Source of the DNA: Pseudomonas sp. A34-9
GTDB lineage: Bacteria > Pseudomonadota > Gammaproteobacteria > Pseudomonadales > Pseudomonadaceae
Reading direction: 5' to 3'
Assembly (NCBI RefSeq): GCF_029543085.1
Contig: NZ_CP119967.1
Coordinates: forward strand, 1,266,501-1,330,500
Length of the DNA: 64,000 bases
The position numbers and the translations under genes were made by a program. How positions within the stretch are numbered: the stretch's first letter is position 1; every line of letters begins with the position of its first letter. The notes under the pieces are model-generated. The model did not search any database. It had not been told where the DNA came from and worked only from the letters and a program-made list of their open reading frames with translations. Shown here piece after piece: positions 19,201 to 26,302 of the stretch.

Positions 19201-19330
19201 GTCGAGGAGTGTGTTTTTTGGGCCGATGGCGGTGGCGATCATGGGTGGGTTGATTGTGGCTACGGCGCTGACGCTTTTGTTTTTGCCGGCGTTGTATGCG
19301 GCCTGGTTCCGGGTTCGTCGGGAGGTTTGA
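16262..19330 (+). CDS. mexK: RND multidrug efflux transporter, MexK type
   Basis: 1022 residues, full length. An inner-membrane proton-driven exporter with 12 membrane helices and two large periplasmic loops. Visible landmarks are the first helix (RQIVLFLMLLLAIVGALSY), the TM4 motif ALVLALGLLVDDAIIAVEMM carrying the paired aspartates of proton relay, and the TM10-12 half (MFIVVVLTLLMVQLRSFSRT; FGPMAVAIMGGLIVATAL). It belongs to the AcrB/MexK family rather than the heavy-metal CzcA type. It forms an operon with mexJ. In P. aeruginosa MexJK exports triclosan and, with OprM, some antibiotics; substrates here are inferred only. Confidence 0.9.
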   Translation: MRFNLSEWALRNRQIVLFLMLLLAIVGALSYTKLGQSEDPPFTFKAMVIQTRWPGATAQEVSRQVTERIEKKLMETGEYERIVSFSRPGESQVTFIARDSMHSKEIPDLWYQVRKKVSDIRQTLPPDIQGPFFNDEFGTTFGNIYALTGDGFDYAVLKDYADRIQIQLQRVKDVGKVDLLGLQDEKIWVELSNVKLATLGLPLAAVQQALQEQNAVSTAGFFETASERLQLRVSGNFQTVEEIKNFPIRVGDRTFRISDVADVRRGFNDPPAPRMRFMGEDAIGLAVAMKDGGDILVLGKALEVEFSRIQKNLPAGMQLRKVSDQPAAVKTGVGEFVQVLVEALAIVLLVSFFSLGVRTGMVVALTIPLVLAMTFACMYYLGIGLHKISLGALVLALGLLVDDAIIAVEMMAIKMEQGFDRIRAASYAWTSTAFPMLTGTLITAAGFLPIATAQSGTGEYTRSIFQVVTIALLASWVAAVMFVPYLGEKLLPDLAKIHAAKHGTGDGQPDPYGTPFYQRVRRLVEWCVAHRKTVIVLTVGLFIASVMLFRFVPQQFFPASNRLELMVDLKLAEGASLANTTGEVKRLEAMLKEHAGIDNYVAYVGTGSPRFYLPLDQQLPAASFAQFVVLAKTIEEREALRTWLIETLNEQFPALRSRVTRLENGPPVGYPVQFRVTGEHIEEVRALARKVAAKVRENPHVVNVHLDWEEPSKAVYLNIDQERARALGVSTANLAKFLQSSLTGSSVSQYREDNELIEILLRGTVHERTELSLLSSLAVPTDNGRSVALSQIATLEYGFEEGIIWHRNRLPNVTVRADIYGKEQPATLVKQIMPTLDSIRAELPDGYLLDVGGTVEDSERGQKSVNAGVPMFIVVVLTLLMVQLRSFSRTAMVFLTAPLGLIGVTLFLMVFRQPFGFVAMLGTIALSGMIMRNSVILVDQIEQDIASGLKPWQAIIEATVRRFRPIVLTALAAVLAMIPLSRSVFFGPMAVAIMGGLIVATALTLLFLPALYAAWFRVRREV

Positions 19331-19369
19331 TTCTTTTGTGACGTGGCGGCCTTCGGGCCGACCATGCTC

Positions 19370-19678
19370 TTGGGGTTTTGGGTGTATATCCGTTGCTTCG
19401 GGTGCTGCGGCTGGCGGTTTCGCCCTTACGGCGAGTCCCTTTGGCAAACGCCGGAGTGCCGGCCCAGCCCAAAGGAACCAAAGGTCTTTGCCCTGACGTT
19501 CGGCCCGCTCGCTGGGGCTCGGGGTTCCTTCGCTCCGGGATCGATCCGGGGGCATCGCCTACGGTTTGCTTCGCTGCACCTCCTCTCGATGTGTTCGACT
19601 TCGTCGAACGGTCGCTGCGCTCCCACCCCCGGATCAATCCCTCCACTCAGCCTGCCGACGGGCTCTAAGATCAAAAGC
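19370..19678. repeat. Long dispersed Pseudomonas non-coding repeat
   Basis: About 300 bp beginning TTGGGGTTTTGGGTGTATAT. I recognise it as a repeat scattered in many Pseudomonas genomes. It contains a 16-base inverted pair, GGGATCGATCCGGGGG (19537-19552) / CCCCCGGATCAATCCC (19626-19641), with one mismatch, enclosing a smaller hairpin GTTCGAC / GTCGAAC. Open frames across it on both strands look non-coding. It sits directly after mexK. Confidence 0.65.
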
Positions 19679-19743
19679 CGCAGCCGAGCTAACGCTCATC
19701 CTGTTGAGTGGTGAGGAGCAGAAGCGATCTGCTCTTGCTCTTT

Positions 19744-20135
19744 TGTGGTAGCGAGCCTGCTCGCGAAGGCGGCCTGACAGCCGACCTGTTGCTTGCAGAT
19801 GTACGCAATCCAATTGTAGGAGTGAGCCTGCTCGCGAAGGCGGCCTGACAGTCGAGCTGTTGCTTGCAGATGTACGCAATCCAATTGTAGGAGCGAGCCT
19901 GCTCGCGAAGGCGGCCTGACAGCCGACCTGTTGCTTGCAGATGTACGCCATCCAATTGTAGGAGTGAGCCTGCTCGCGATGACGCCCTGACAGCCACCCA
20001 ATCTCTGCTTGAATGCACGCGCCGAAACTGTGGGAGCTGGCTTGCCAGCGATGACGGCCTGACAGCCGACCAAGCCTTGAACTGAAAATGCTCGATTCAA
20101 ATGTGGGAGCCAGCCTGCTGGCGAAGACGATCTGA
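19744..20135 (+). repeat. Head-to-tail array of six REP units
   Basis: Six units in the same orientation start at about 19751, 19822, 19893, 19964, 20036 and 20109, so the periods are 71, 71, 71, 72 and 73 bp. Each holds a REP core (G-GAGCC-GCTCGCGA) and the tag GGCCTGACAG. The first three spacers (TTGCTTGCAGATGTACGC...) are almost identical, while the last two have diverged in both REP core and spacer. This differs from the inverted REP pairs elsewhere in the window and points to stepwise tandem duplication. Confidence 0.9.
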
Positions 20136-20231
20136 AAGGCGAAGTTGTTTAACTGTGTTACGAAAATTCAGAACCTTCCCACATGTTTTTCAGGTTGTCC
20201 GTCGGACGTGCGATCTCTAGCCTTAGGTTGT

Positions 20232-20316
20232 CGCTGCAAAAATCAGCGACCGGGTTTCGCAGCCCGGTTAAACTTCAGACGCACAGCGTCCACTATCCGA
20301 AACGGGCGCTTTTTTA
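20232..20316 (+). promoter_or_regulatory. Structured leader with candidate transcription attenuator
   Basis: Consecutive hairpins: GTCGCTG / CAGCGAC, then CCGGG / CCCGG, then a stem AGCGTCC / GGGCGCT (20285-20291 / 20304-20310, one G-U pair) followed at once by a run of six T. The last is a good intrinsic terminator, yet it stands about 145 bp upstream of the DUF6124 start rather than after a gene, which suggests premature termination of a leader transcript or the 3' end of a small RNA. Confidence 0.5.
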
Positions 20317-20327
20317 TGCCTGTGTCA

Positions 20328-20406
20328 TGGCGGTTGTGCGCGGGATACCTTCGGGTATGCCGGGTGCCTGAAGTCCCGGTCTGCGAACCTGCGTACAGCT
20401 GCCACC
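20328..20406 (+). ncRNA. C4 antisense RNA-like element
   Basis: A 14-bp closing stem (20328-20341 with 20391-20404, three G-U pairs, no mismatch) encloses two hairpins, ATACC-TTCG-GGTAT (core) and CCGGG/CCCGG. The fold, the CTTCGGG loop and the 3' segment CTGCGAACCTGCGTACAG match, from memory, the C4 antisense RNA of phages P1/P7. The 3' arm AGCTGCCACC (20397-20406) can pair completely with GGTGGCGGCT (20429-20438; one G-U), which lies 10 bases upstream of the AGGAG of the DUF6124 gene. That is the expected geometry for control of a downstream gene. Confidence 0.6.
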
Positions 20407-20461
20407 TAACATTCGTTTCGCAGCGAACGGTGGCGGCTCCATTACTTCAGGAGATTTCGCC

Positions 20462-20719
20462 ATGTTCAAACCCACGCCAAACCCGCCCAAACCCGTCAAT
20501 AATCCCAGCACAATCTTCACCGTCCTTCCCGAGGTCGATTCCGAAACATTACTCGCTCACGCCTGTGAAACGCTGGCCTCAGCCAACATCATGGCCACGG
20601 AACTGGCGTTCACCCTGAGTGGCCCGACGTGTAATCATCTTCTGGGGATTCAGCAGATGATCTCCCTCGCAGAGCTGTCGGTGAACCGCGTCCTTGATCA
20701 AGTCGATCCGCAAACCTGA
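20462..20719 (+). CDS. DUF6124-type small protein
   Basis: 85 residues starting MFKPTPNPPKP. I recognise the pattern (proline-rich start, then FTVLPEVDSETLLAHACETLASANIMA and LLGIQQMISLAELSVNRVLD) as DUF6124, small Pseudomonas proteins of unknown function that often follow this structured leader. It is shorter than most I remember, with the middle linker missing. The ATG follows CAGGAG at 20448-20453. It is soluble and lacks a signal. A strong terminator follows 8 bp after the stop, so it is a single-gene unit. Confidence 0.75.
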   Translation: MFKPTPNPPKPVNNPSTIFTVLPEVDSETLLAHACETLASANIMATELAFTLSGPTCNHLLGIQQMISLAELSVNRVLDQVDPQT

Positions 20720-20726
20720 CGCCCAA

Positions 20727-20767
20727 CAAAAAGCCCGCTGAACCCCAAGGGTTCAGCGGGCTTTTTG
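20727..20767. terminator. Rho-independent terminator, bidirectional
   Basis: An 18-19 bp stem CAAAAAGCCCGCTGAACC / GGTTCAGCGGGCTTTTTG with a 3-5 base loop and T-runs on both strands. It serves both the DUF6124 gene and the convergent DUF4197 gene. Confidence 0.92.
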
Positions 20768-20779
20768 TCGTTCAGAATA

Positions 20780-21469
20780 TTACAACGTCCCAAACACCTT
20801 CTTCGCCAGACTGGTCGCCGCAGCAGCCGGGTTCTGGCGGATGGTTTCTTCCTGTTTGCCGATCATTTCGAACAAGCCATTGAGCGCTTGCTCGGTCACG
20901 TAGTTTTCAACGTTGGCGCTCTTGGCATCAACGACGCCAAACGCTGCAGCCTGGCCGGCGAACGAGTTGTACTTCTGCGCTACGCCAACCTTGTCGGTCG
21001 CCTGTTTGACGATCGGCAGGAACTTGGCGCGGATCTGTTCGCGGCTGGATTTGTCGAGGTATTGCGTGGCCGAGTCCTTGCCGCCGCTGAGGATGCCTTT
21101 GGCGTCTGCCACGCTCATTTTCTTCACGGCGTCGACGAGGATTGGCTGGGCCTGAGTCACCGCGGATTCCGCTGCCTTGTTCATGGCGGTTTCCAGTTCT
21201 TCAACCTGAGCGCCCATGCCGAAGGCTTTCATCTTGCTCGCGGCTTTGCCGAGTTTGCCCGGCAGCTCGATCTTCACGTCCGGGTTGTTGCTGAAGCCGC
21301 CGGGGGTGCCCAGTTGCTTGACGGCGATTTGCGCGCCTTGGGTCAGGGCGTCCTTGAGGCCGCCGGTGGCGTCTTTTTGCGACAGGTCACTGAGCGACAG
21401 CGCCAGCGCGCTGGCGGAGATCATCAGGCCTGCGCACAGGCCGGCGAAGCGAAGGGTAGGGCGGAGCAT
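20780..21469 (-). CDS. DUF4197 domain protein, exported
   Basis: 229 residues. A Sec signal peptide (MLRPTLRFAGLCAGLMISAS, predicted cut near ALA) precedes a mostly helical domain with GGLKDALTQGAQIAVKQLG and a YNSFAGQAAAFG / NYVTEQALNGLFEMIG segment typical of DUF4197. The function of the family is not known to me. The ATG at 21469 was chosen for its signal peptide and AAGGAACC upstream. It is 21 bp downstream of the YbaY-type gene, so the two are probably one operon. Confidence 0.82.
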   Translation of the reverse strand: MLRPTLRFAGLCAGLMISASALALSLSDLSQKDATGGLKDALTQGAQIAVKQLGTPGGFSNNPDVKIELPGKLGKAASKMKAFGMGAQVEELETAMNKAAESAVTQAQPILVDAVKKMSVADAKGILSGGKDSATQYLDKSSREQIRAKFLPIVKQATDKVGVAQKYNSFAGQAAAFGVVDAKSANVENYVTEQALNGLFEMIGKQEETIRQNPAAAATSLAKKVFGTL

Positions 21470-21490
21470 GGCAGGTTCCTTGAAAGACAA

Positions 21491-21889
21491 TTAGCGAACG
21501 GCGTCGACGCGGATTTTCAGCGGCTGCGGATCGTTGCCGTCGAGTTGCACGGCATGGTTTTCGGTGGTGATGAACATCAGCTCGCCGTTGACCTCGATGC
21601 GCGCGCTGACCGAGTAGCGATGGCCGGGTTTGACCTGGGCCGGATCGTAGCTAAAGTGGAACGGCAGCGGCACCTGGCCTTTGACCGGGCCTTTTTGCTC
21701 GTCGAGTACGACGGCTGGCGCATCGGCCAGCGAGACGTCTTGCAAGCTGACGCTGAGGGTCGCGCTCGGTGGCAGGGCGATGCGCTGCAGGTAGAACACT
21801 TCACCGTCGAGGCCGACCTTGCCGGCAGGTGTGGTCGATTGGCAGGCGCTGAGCAGTGTGGCGGCAGCGAGAATGGTCAGTTTTTTCAT
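21491..21889 (-). CDS. YbaY-family lipoprotein
   Basis: 132 residues. The lipoprotein signal ends LSAC (Cys16). The mature domain is beta-rich with the YbaY pattern LDGEVFYLQRIALPPSATLSV...LQDVSLADAP...PLPFHFSYDP, and FITTENHAVQ near the end. Family members include E. coli YbaY and the T3SS pilotin YscW, but no secretion genes lie nearby, so a general envelope role is more likely. RBS AAGGAG. First gene of a two-gene unit with the DUF4197 protein. Confidence 0.82.
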   Translation of the reverse strand: MKKLTILAAATLLSACQSTTPAGKVGLDGEVFYLQRIALPPSATLSVSLQDVSLADAPAVVLDEQKGPVKGQVPLPFHFSYDPAQVKPGHRYSVSARIEVNGELMFITTENHAVQLDGNDPQPLKIRVDAVR

Positions 21890-21907
21890 AGGTGGTTCTC
21901 CTTTCAG

Positions 21908-21998
21908 TGTGGGAGCGAGCCTGCTCGCGAAAGCGGTTTAGCATTCAACATTTCAGTTGTCTGACACTCCGTCTTCGCGAGCAGGCTCGCTCCTACCA
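21908..21998. repeat. Paired REP palindrome
   Basis: Arms GTGGGAGCGAGCCTGCTCGC and complement around a 44-bp centre. It lies 8 bp beyond the plsB stop and just upstream of the YbaY-type gene; it may end plsB transcripts. Confidence 0.9.
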
Positions 21999-22006
21999 GG
22001 TTTTCA

Positions 22007-24508
22007 TCAGGCGTCGGGCTGTGTGGCGACCTGGTCGGCCGCATCTTCACTGCGATGCAGCGCCACCTGACGGATCGACAAACGAATCTCCGCCGGCAAT
22101 ACGCGTTTGGCCGCACCTTCGGCGAGTTCGCCGAGCAGCTCGTGGTAGCTCAGTTTGCCGGCCTCGTCGCGACGCAGCACGTCGAGGTCGAGCAGGGTCT
22201 GGATGAAGTGGCGGAACAGGCTCTTGTCGAAGAACTCCGGGGCGTTGAGGCCATGCAGGATCGACAGGCGCTGCGCCATGACCGTGCAGAGGTCTTCCAG
22301 CTCTTCGGCGCTGATGCTGTTCTGGCCGCTGTTGAGCAGCAAGGACACGGTCATGTAGAAACGCTGCAAGGTCTGGGCGATGCTCTTCGACAGCAGCGTC
22401 AGCAACACGAAATGCCGCGAACTCGGTGCCGGACGCAGGTAGACGTCCTTCTCGAAACGCAGCAAACCTTGCTCGACAAACGCCTCCAGCCACTGATCGA
22501 CCACACCGTCCAGTTCGTCCAGCGTCCAGCGAATGAACAGCTCCGATTGCAGGTACGGGTACAGCGCGCGGGTGTAGCGCAGGATCTGTTCGCGGCTCAT
22601 GCGTGAGGTGCTCTGGAAGAAACTCGCCAGCAGCGCAGGCAACGCGAAGATGTGCAGCACGTTGTTGCGGTAATAGGTCATCAGGACGGCGTTCTGCTCG
22701 TCCAGATAGAGGATCTTGCCCAGCGCATCGTTCTGCTCGGCGAGCAGGTCCATGTCCTTTACATGCTCGATCAACGCGCGGCCGTCGCCTTCCGGCAGCG
22801 TGGTGTGCGGTGAATAAGGGACTTTGCGCAGCAGCGCCAGGTACAGATCCAGCACCCGCGCCATCGCGCGATCGTCCAGTGCCAGACGGGTAGTCGACAG
22901 CAGCGCCAGTGCCACCAGATTGACCGGGTTGATCGCTGCGGCTTCGTTGAGATGCTGCGCGACTTTTTCGCCGAGGCGGTTGGTGGTCTCGTTGAGCCAT
23001 GCCGGTTTGTACTGCGGACCGAGCTCCTGCTGGCGCCAGTCCGGTTGCTCGGCGTCGAGGAATTCCGCCAGTTTGATCGGCTCGCCGAAGTTCACCGCGA
23101 CCTGACCGAAGCGCTGCTTGAGCGCGCCGATGACTTTGAAAATGTCGAAGATCGATTCTTTCTTCTTGCTCGCGCCGCGCAGTTCGCCGAGGTAGGTGCG
23201 ACCCTCCAGCACACGCTCATAACCGATGTACACCGGCACAAACACGATGGGCATGCGCGACGAACGCAGGAAACTGCGCAGGGTGATCGCGAGCATCCCG
23301 GTTTTCGGTTGCAGCATGCGCCCGGTCCGCGACCGGCCGCCCTCGACGAAGTATTCGACCGGGAAGCCTTTGGTGAACAGGGTGTGCAGGTATTCGTTGA
23401 ACACCGAGGTGTACAGCGGATTGCCCTTGAACGTGCGGCGCATGAAGAATGCCCCGCCGCGACGTAGCAGGCTGCCGATCACCGGCATGTTGAGGTTGAT
23501 TCCGGCGGCGATGTGCGGCGGGGTCAGGCCGTTGCGGAACAGCAGATACGACAGCAGCAGGTAGTCGATGTGGCTGCGGTGGCACGGCACGTAGATCACT
23601 TCGTGACCCTGAGCGACTTTCTGCACGCCTTCGATGTGGTTGACCTTGATGCCGTCGTAGATCTTGTTCCAGAACCAGCTCAGCACCACTTCGAGGAAGC
23701 GGATCGCGGTGTAGGTGTAGTCCGAGGCGATTTCGTTGCCGTAACGCAGGGCTTGGGCCTTGGCTTTTTCCGCGGAGATGTTTTCGCGTTCGGCTTCGTC
23801 GAGGATTGCTTGTTTGACCAATGGCTGGTTGAGCAGGCCTTTGACCAGGTTTCGACGGTGGGAAATGTCCGGGCCGATGACCGCTGCTTTGAGGTTGCGG
23901 AAGTGTACGCGCAGGATCCGCTGGGCCATGCGCACGGTGCGTTCGTGACCCTTGTTGTGTTCGATCAATTCGCGCAGATGGATCGGCGCCGAGAATTGCA
24001 CGCGGGTTTTACGCCCGAGGACGATGATGCTCAGCAAGCGACGCAGGCGCCCGGTGACGGCCCAACTGTCGGCAAACAGCAGTTTCCACGGACTGTTTTC
24101 GCTGTCCGGTGACTGGCCCCAGAACACGCTGACCGGGATGATCTGCGCGTCTTCAGCAGCATTCTGCGTGAGCGCGCTGACCAGGCGGGTCAGGGTCGGC
24201 GGCGCACCGCGTTTGTCTTGGCGCCCGAGCCAGTCGGGATCCGGCGTCAGGTAGAAAAACGCTGCCGGTTCGATCAGTGAACCCACAGATACCGGCAACA
24301 CTGGACGCGGCAGGCCGGCCTTGGTGCACTCGGTGTCGAGCACCGCCAGATCGGTCAGCGAAGGGTTTTGCAGGACGTAGAACACCGGACGACTGCGGTC
24401 GAGGTTGAGGGTGAACGACGACTGGTTGATCGTCTCCGAGCGAACCCAGAGGTACAACAGTCGGCGCAAGGTGCCAAACACAAGACGGCGGAACGGGGAA
24501 CGGGTCAT
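22007..24508 (-). CDS. plsB: Glycerol-3-phosphate 1-O-acyltransferase PlsB
   Basis: 833 residues. It makes lysophosphatidic acid from glycerol-3-phosphate and acyl-ACP/CoA, the first committed step of phospholipid synthesis, at the inner membrane. The catalytic HRSHID is at residues 310-315 (HX4D). [11 protein letters not shown] near 390 binds glycerol-3-phosphate, and GAFFMRRTF and [17 protein letters not shown] blocks III/IV are present. Length matches E. coli PlsB (about 807) with a slightly longer tail. The gene appears to be a single unit. Confidence 0.96.
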   Translation of the reverse strand: MTRSPFRRLVFGTLRRLLYLWVRSETINQSSFTLNLDRSRPVFYVLQNPSLTDLAVLDTECTKAGLPRPVLPVSVGSLIEPAAFFYLTPDPDWLGRQDKRGAPPTLTRLVSALTQNAAEDAQIIPVSVFWGQSPDSENSPWKLLFADSWAVTGRLRRLLSIIVLGRKTRVQFSAPIHLRELIEHNKGHERTVRMAQRILRVHFRNLKAAVIGPDISHRRNLVKGLLNQPLVKQAILDEAERENISAEKAKAQALRYGNEIASDYTYTAIRFLEVVLSWFWNKIYDGIKVNHIEGVQKVAQGHEVIYVPCHRSHIDYLLLSYLLFRNGLTPPHIAAGINLNMPVIGSLLRRGGAFFMRRTFKGNPLYTSVFNEYLHTLFTKGFPVEYFVEGGRSRTGRMLQPKTGMLAITLRSFLRSSRMPIVFVPVYIGYERVLEGRTYLGELRGASKKKESIFDIFKVIGALKQRFGQVAVNFGEPIKLAEFLDAEQPDWRQQELGPQYKPAWLNETTNRLGEKVAQHLNEAAAINPVNLVALALLSTTRLALDDRAMARVLDLYLALLRKVPYSPHTTLPEGDGRALIEHVKDMDLLAEQNDALGKILYLDEQNAVLMTYYRNNVLHIFALPALLASFFQSTSRMSREQILRYTRALYPYLQSELFIRWTLDELDGVVDQWLEAFVEQGLLRFEKDVYLRPAPSSRHFVLLTLLSKSIAQTLQRFYMTVSLLLNSGQNSISAEELEDLCTVMAQRLSILHGLNAPEFFDKSLFRHFIQTLLDLDVLRRDEAGKLSYHELLGELAEGAAKRVLPAEIRLSIRQVALHRSEDAADQVATQPDA

Positions 24509-24610
24509 ACGGCTTCTGCGTGAGTGAATAAAACCGAGCGTTTGCTCGGGTGGGCGCTAGTGTGACGGATTCATCGAAAATCGGCAAAAAAGCGGCGAAG
24601 TAATCTCCTG

Positions 24611-24638
24611 TTGAGAGTTTTCGCGCCTGTCATATACT
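24611..24638 (+). promoter_or_regulatory. Predicted sigma-70 promoter of the cold-shock gene
   Basis: TTGAGA (24611-24616), a 16-bp spacer and TATACT (24633-24638). This gives a 5' leader of about 100 nt with a hairpin GGCTTT / AAAGCC just before the ribosome binding site, a layout common in cold-shock mRNAs. Confidence 0.6.
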
Positions 24639-24746
24639 CGGCGGTCTGTCGCCGGGGCCCTTTTATGGACGTCGGACGCAGGCTGACGTTCCGCAAAGGC
24701 TTTCCTGCGAAAAGCCTGTTCAATAATAAAAAAGGAGTATGAACAG

Positions 24747-24956
24747 ATGGCAACACGTGAAACCGGCAACGTGAAGTGGTTCAACGACGCCAAGGGCTAC
24801 GGCTTTATACAGCGCGAAGACGGGGTGGACGTGTTCGTGCACTACCGCGCGATTCGCGGCGAAGGGCATCGGTCGCTGACCGAAGGCCAGCAGGTTGAAT
24901 ACGCATTGATTACTGGCGAGAAGGGTTTGCAGGCTGAGGATGTTGTAGGCTTGTAA
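24747..24956 (+). CDS. Cold-shock domain protein
   Basis: 69 residues, one OB-fold. RNP-1 KGYGFI (near 16-21) and RNP-2 VDVFVHY (near 27-33) are intact, and the start reads [17 protein letters not shown]. It binds single-stranded RNA/DNA and acts as an RNA chaperone. The sequence is closer to constitutive or CspD/CapB-like forms than to E. coli CspA, but cold induction cannot be judged. The ATG at 24747 follows AAAAAGGAG. Transcribed alone, divergent from plsB. Confidence 0.95.
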   Translation: MATRETGNVKWFNDAKGYGFIQREDGVDVFVHYRAIRGEGHRSLTEGQQVEYALITGEKGLQAEDVVGL

Positions 24957-25034
24957 CAGCAGCTTCGAGCTGCAAGCCACAAGCTACAAGCAGTTCAGCT
25001 TGAGACTTGCAGCTTGCAGCTCATAACTTGCAGC
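24957..25034. repeat. GCAGCT/CTGCAAG-rich palindromic spacer
   Basis: A mosaic of AGCTGCAAG and CTTGCAGCT words that can fold as a long imperfect hairpin ending CAGCTGCTTTT. It lies between convergent genes and probably ends both transcripts. Similar words recur at 30395-30420. Confidence 0.55.
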
Positions 25035-25039
25035 TGCTT

Positions 25040-25417
25040 TTAGGCGGTTTTCCAGGTGATCTCTTCTTCACCGTCTTCGCTGATGCGAATCCAGCGATCC
25101 GCCGTCTCTTCACCTTCTTCCTCGACCCACGTCCCCGGCGCGCAACGCACTTCCACGTTCAGCGCAGCAAAGGCGGCGCGGGCGCAGGCGATGTCGTCGT
25201 CCCATGGGGTCTGGTCGCTTTCCAGGTACAGGCTGTTCCATTTGCCCACGGCTTTCGGCAGCCAGGTCACCGGCACATTGCCGGCCTTGCACTTGTAAGT
25301 CTGGCCTTTCTGTACCCACTCGCTGCACGGGCCCAACGCGGCGCCCAGCCAGGCAGAAATGGCCTTGTGGTCGACGTCGGCGTCTTTCAGGTAAATCTCG
25401 ATATCCGGTTGGCGCAT
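25040..25417 (-). CDS. Conserved hypothetical protein
   Basis: 125 residues, soluble and acidic, without signal. It starts MRQPDIEIYLKDADVDH and has conserved-looking segments CSEWVQKGQTYKCKAG and WNSLYLESDQTPWDDDI. I remember it only as the gene between csp and rlmA in pseudomonads. The ATG at 25417 was chosen for GAGGACATCC upstream; the frame runs further but into the intergenic hairpin. Function unknown. Confidence 0.75.
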   Translation of the reverse strand: MRQPDIEIYLKDADVDHKAISAWLGAALGPCSEWVQKGQTYKCKAGNVPVTWLPKAVGKWNSLYLESDQTPWDDDIACARAAFAALNVEVRCAPGTWVEEEGEETADRWIRISEDGEEEITWKTA

Positions 25418-25492
25418 GGATGTCCTCACTGCGGGTCTGAAAAATCCATTCGCGGATTTAGCCGGCCCCGGGCGTTTGCCCGGAACCAAAAG

Positions 25493-26302
25493 TTATTGAA
25501 GAACGAAATAATCGTAGCGCATCGACACGGTGGTCTCGAACGGCTCGGCCTGTTCGATCACCGCCGCACGACGCTCGGCACTGGCGCGCCAGCCGTGGGG
25601 TGTCATCGCCAACAGGTTGGCGCGATCCTCGGGCTTGTCCAGCGTCAGCCTGAATTCCAGGGTTTCGCTGTGCGCCAGCGCCATGCCTTCAGGCACCAGG
25701 GCCAGATGCTTGTCGTCGGTGTACTCGCGAACTTCGTCGTACAGGCGTTCGCGCAGTTCCATCAGATGGCCGCTGGTCGGGCCGACTTTCATCAAACCGC
25801 CGCCAACACTGAGCAGGCGTTTGGCTTCTGCCCAGTCCAGAGGACTGAAAACACTGGCGAGAAACTGGCAACTGCCCGATGCCAACGGCACGCGGGCCAT
25901 GCTGGCGATCAACCAGGTGATGGCCGGGTTGCGTTTGCAGGCGCGTTTGACCGCTTCACGGGAGATGTCCAGCGCGTAGCCATCCGCGTTCGGCAAGGCC
26001 TCGGCGATCTGCGCGGTGTAATAACCCTCGCCACAGCCGATGTCGACCCAGCGATCCGGCGCATAACTCGCCGCCAGTTCGGCCAGACGCTTGGCCACGG
26101 GTGCGTAATGCCCGGCGTTCAAGAAATCCCGGCGCGCCTCGACCATCGCCTGGTTGTCGCCAGGATCACGGCTGTTCTTGTGCTGCACCGGCAGCAGGTT
26201 CAGGTAACCCTGACGCGCACGGTCGAAGCGGTGGCCGGCGGGGCAAACCACGCCGTTATCCAGCGCATTCAGCGGTGCGCTGCAGATGGGGCAAGCAAGC
26301 AT
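25493..26302 (-). CDS. rlmA: 23S rRNA (guanine-N1)-methyltransferase RlmA
   Basis: 269 residues. It methylates N1 of G745 (or G748) in helix 35 of 23S rRNA. An N-terminal zinc finger (CPIC at 4-7, CPAGH at 20-24) precedes RARQGYLNLLPVQ and the SAM-binding motif VDIGCGEGYY near 86. Length is normal. Its ATG overlaps the dapE stop by one base (TGATG), so translation is coupled to dapE. Confidence 0.93.
   Translation of the reverse strand: MLACPICSAPLNALDNGVVCPAGHRFDRARQGYLNLLPVQHKNSRDPGDNQAMVEARRDFLNAGHYAPVAKRLAELAASYAPDRWVDIGCGEGYYTAQIAEALPNADGYALDISREAVKRACKRNPAITWLIASMARVPLASGSCQFLASVFSPLDWAEAKRLLSVGGGLMKVGPTSGHLMELRERLYDEVREYTDDKHLALVPEGMALAHSETLEFRLTLDKPEDRANLLAMTPHGWRASAERRAAVIEQAEPFETTVSMRYDYFVLQ

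Noticed and set aside
17426..19555. 709-codon minus-strand frame opposite mexK
   Set aside because: Arginine/histidine-rich shadow frame opposite the coding strand, extending into a non-coding repeat.
19744..20135. CRISPR array
   Set aside because: Spacing is regular, but the 'spacers' are themselves nearly identical, the repeat core is a REP palindrome and no cas gene is near.
19331..20145. Small genes in the mexK-DUF6124 gap
   Set aside because: Several frames of 60-130 codons exist on both strands, but all consist of repeat sequence and lack ribosome binding sites.
20314..20520. Minus-strand 68-codon frame over the C4-like region
   Set aside because: It is explained by the RNA structure on the plus strand; no ribosome binding site, and the protein resembles nothing.
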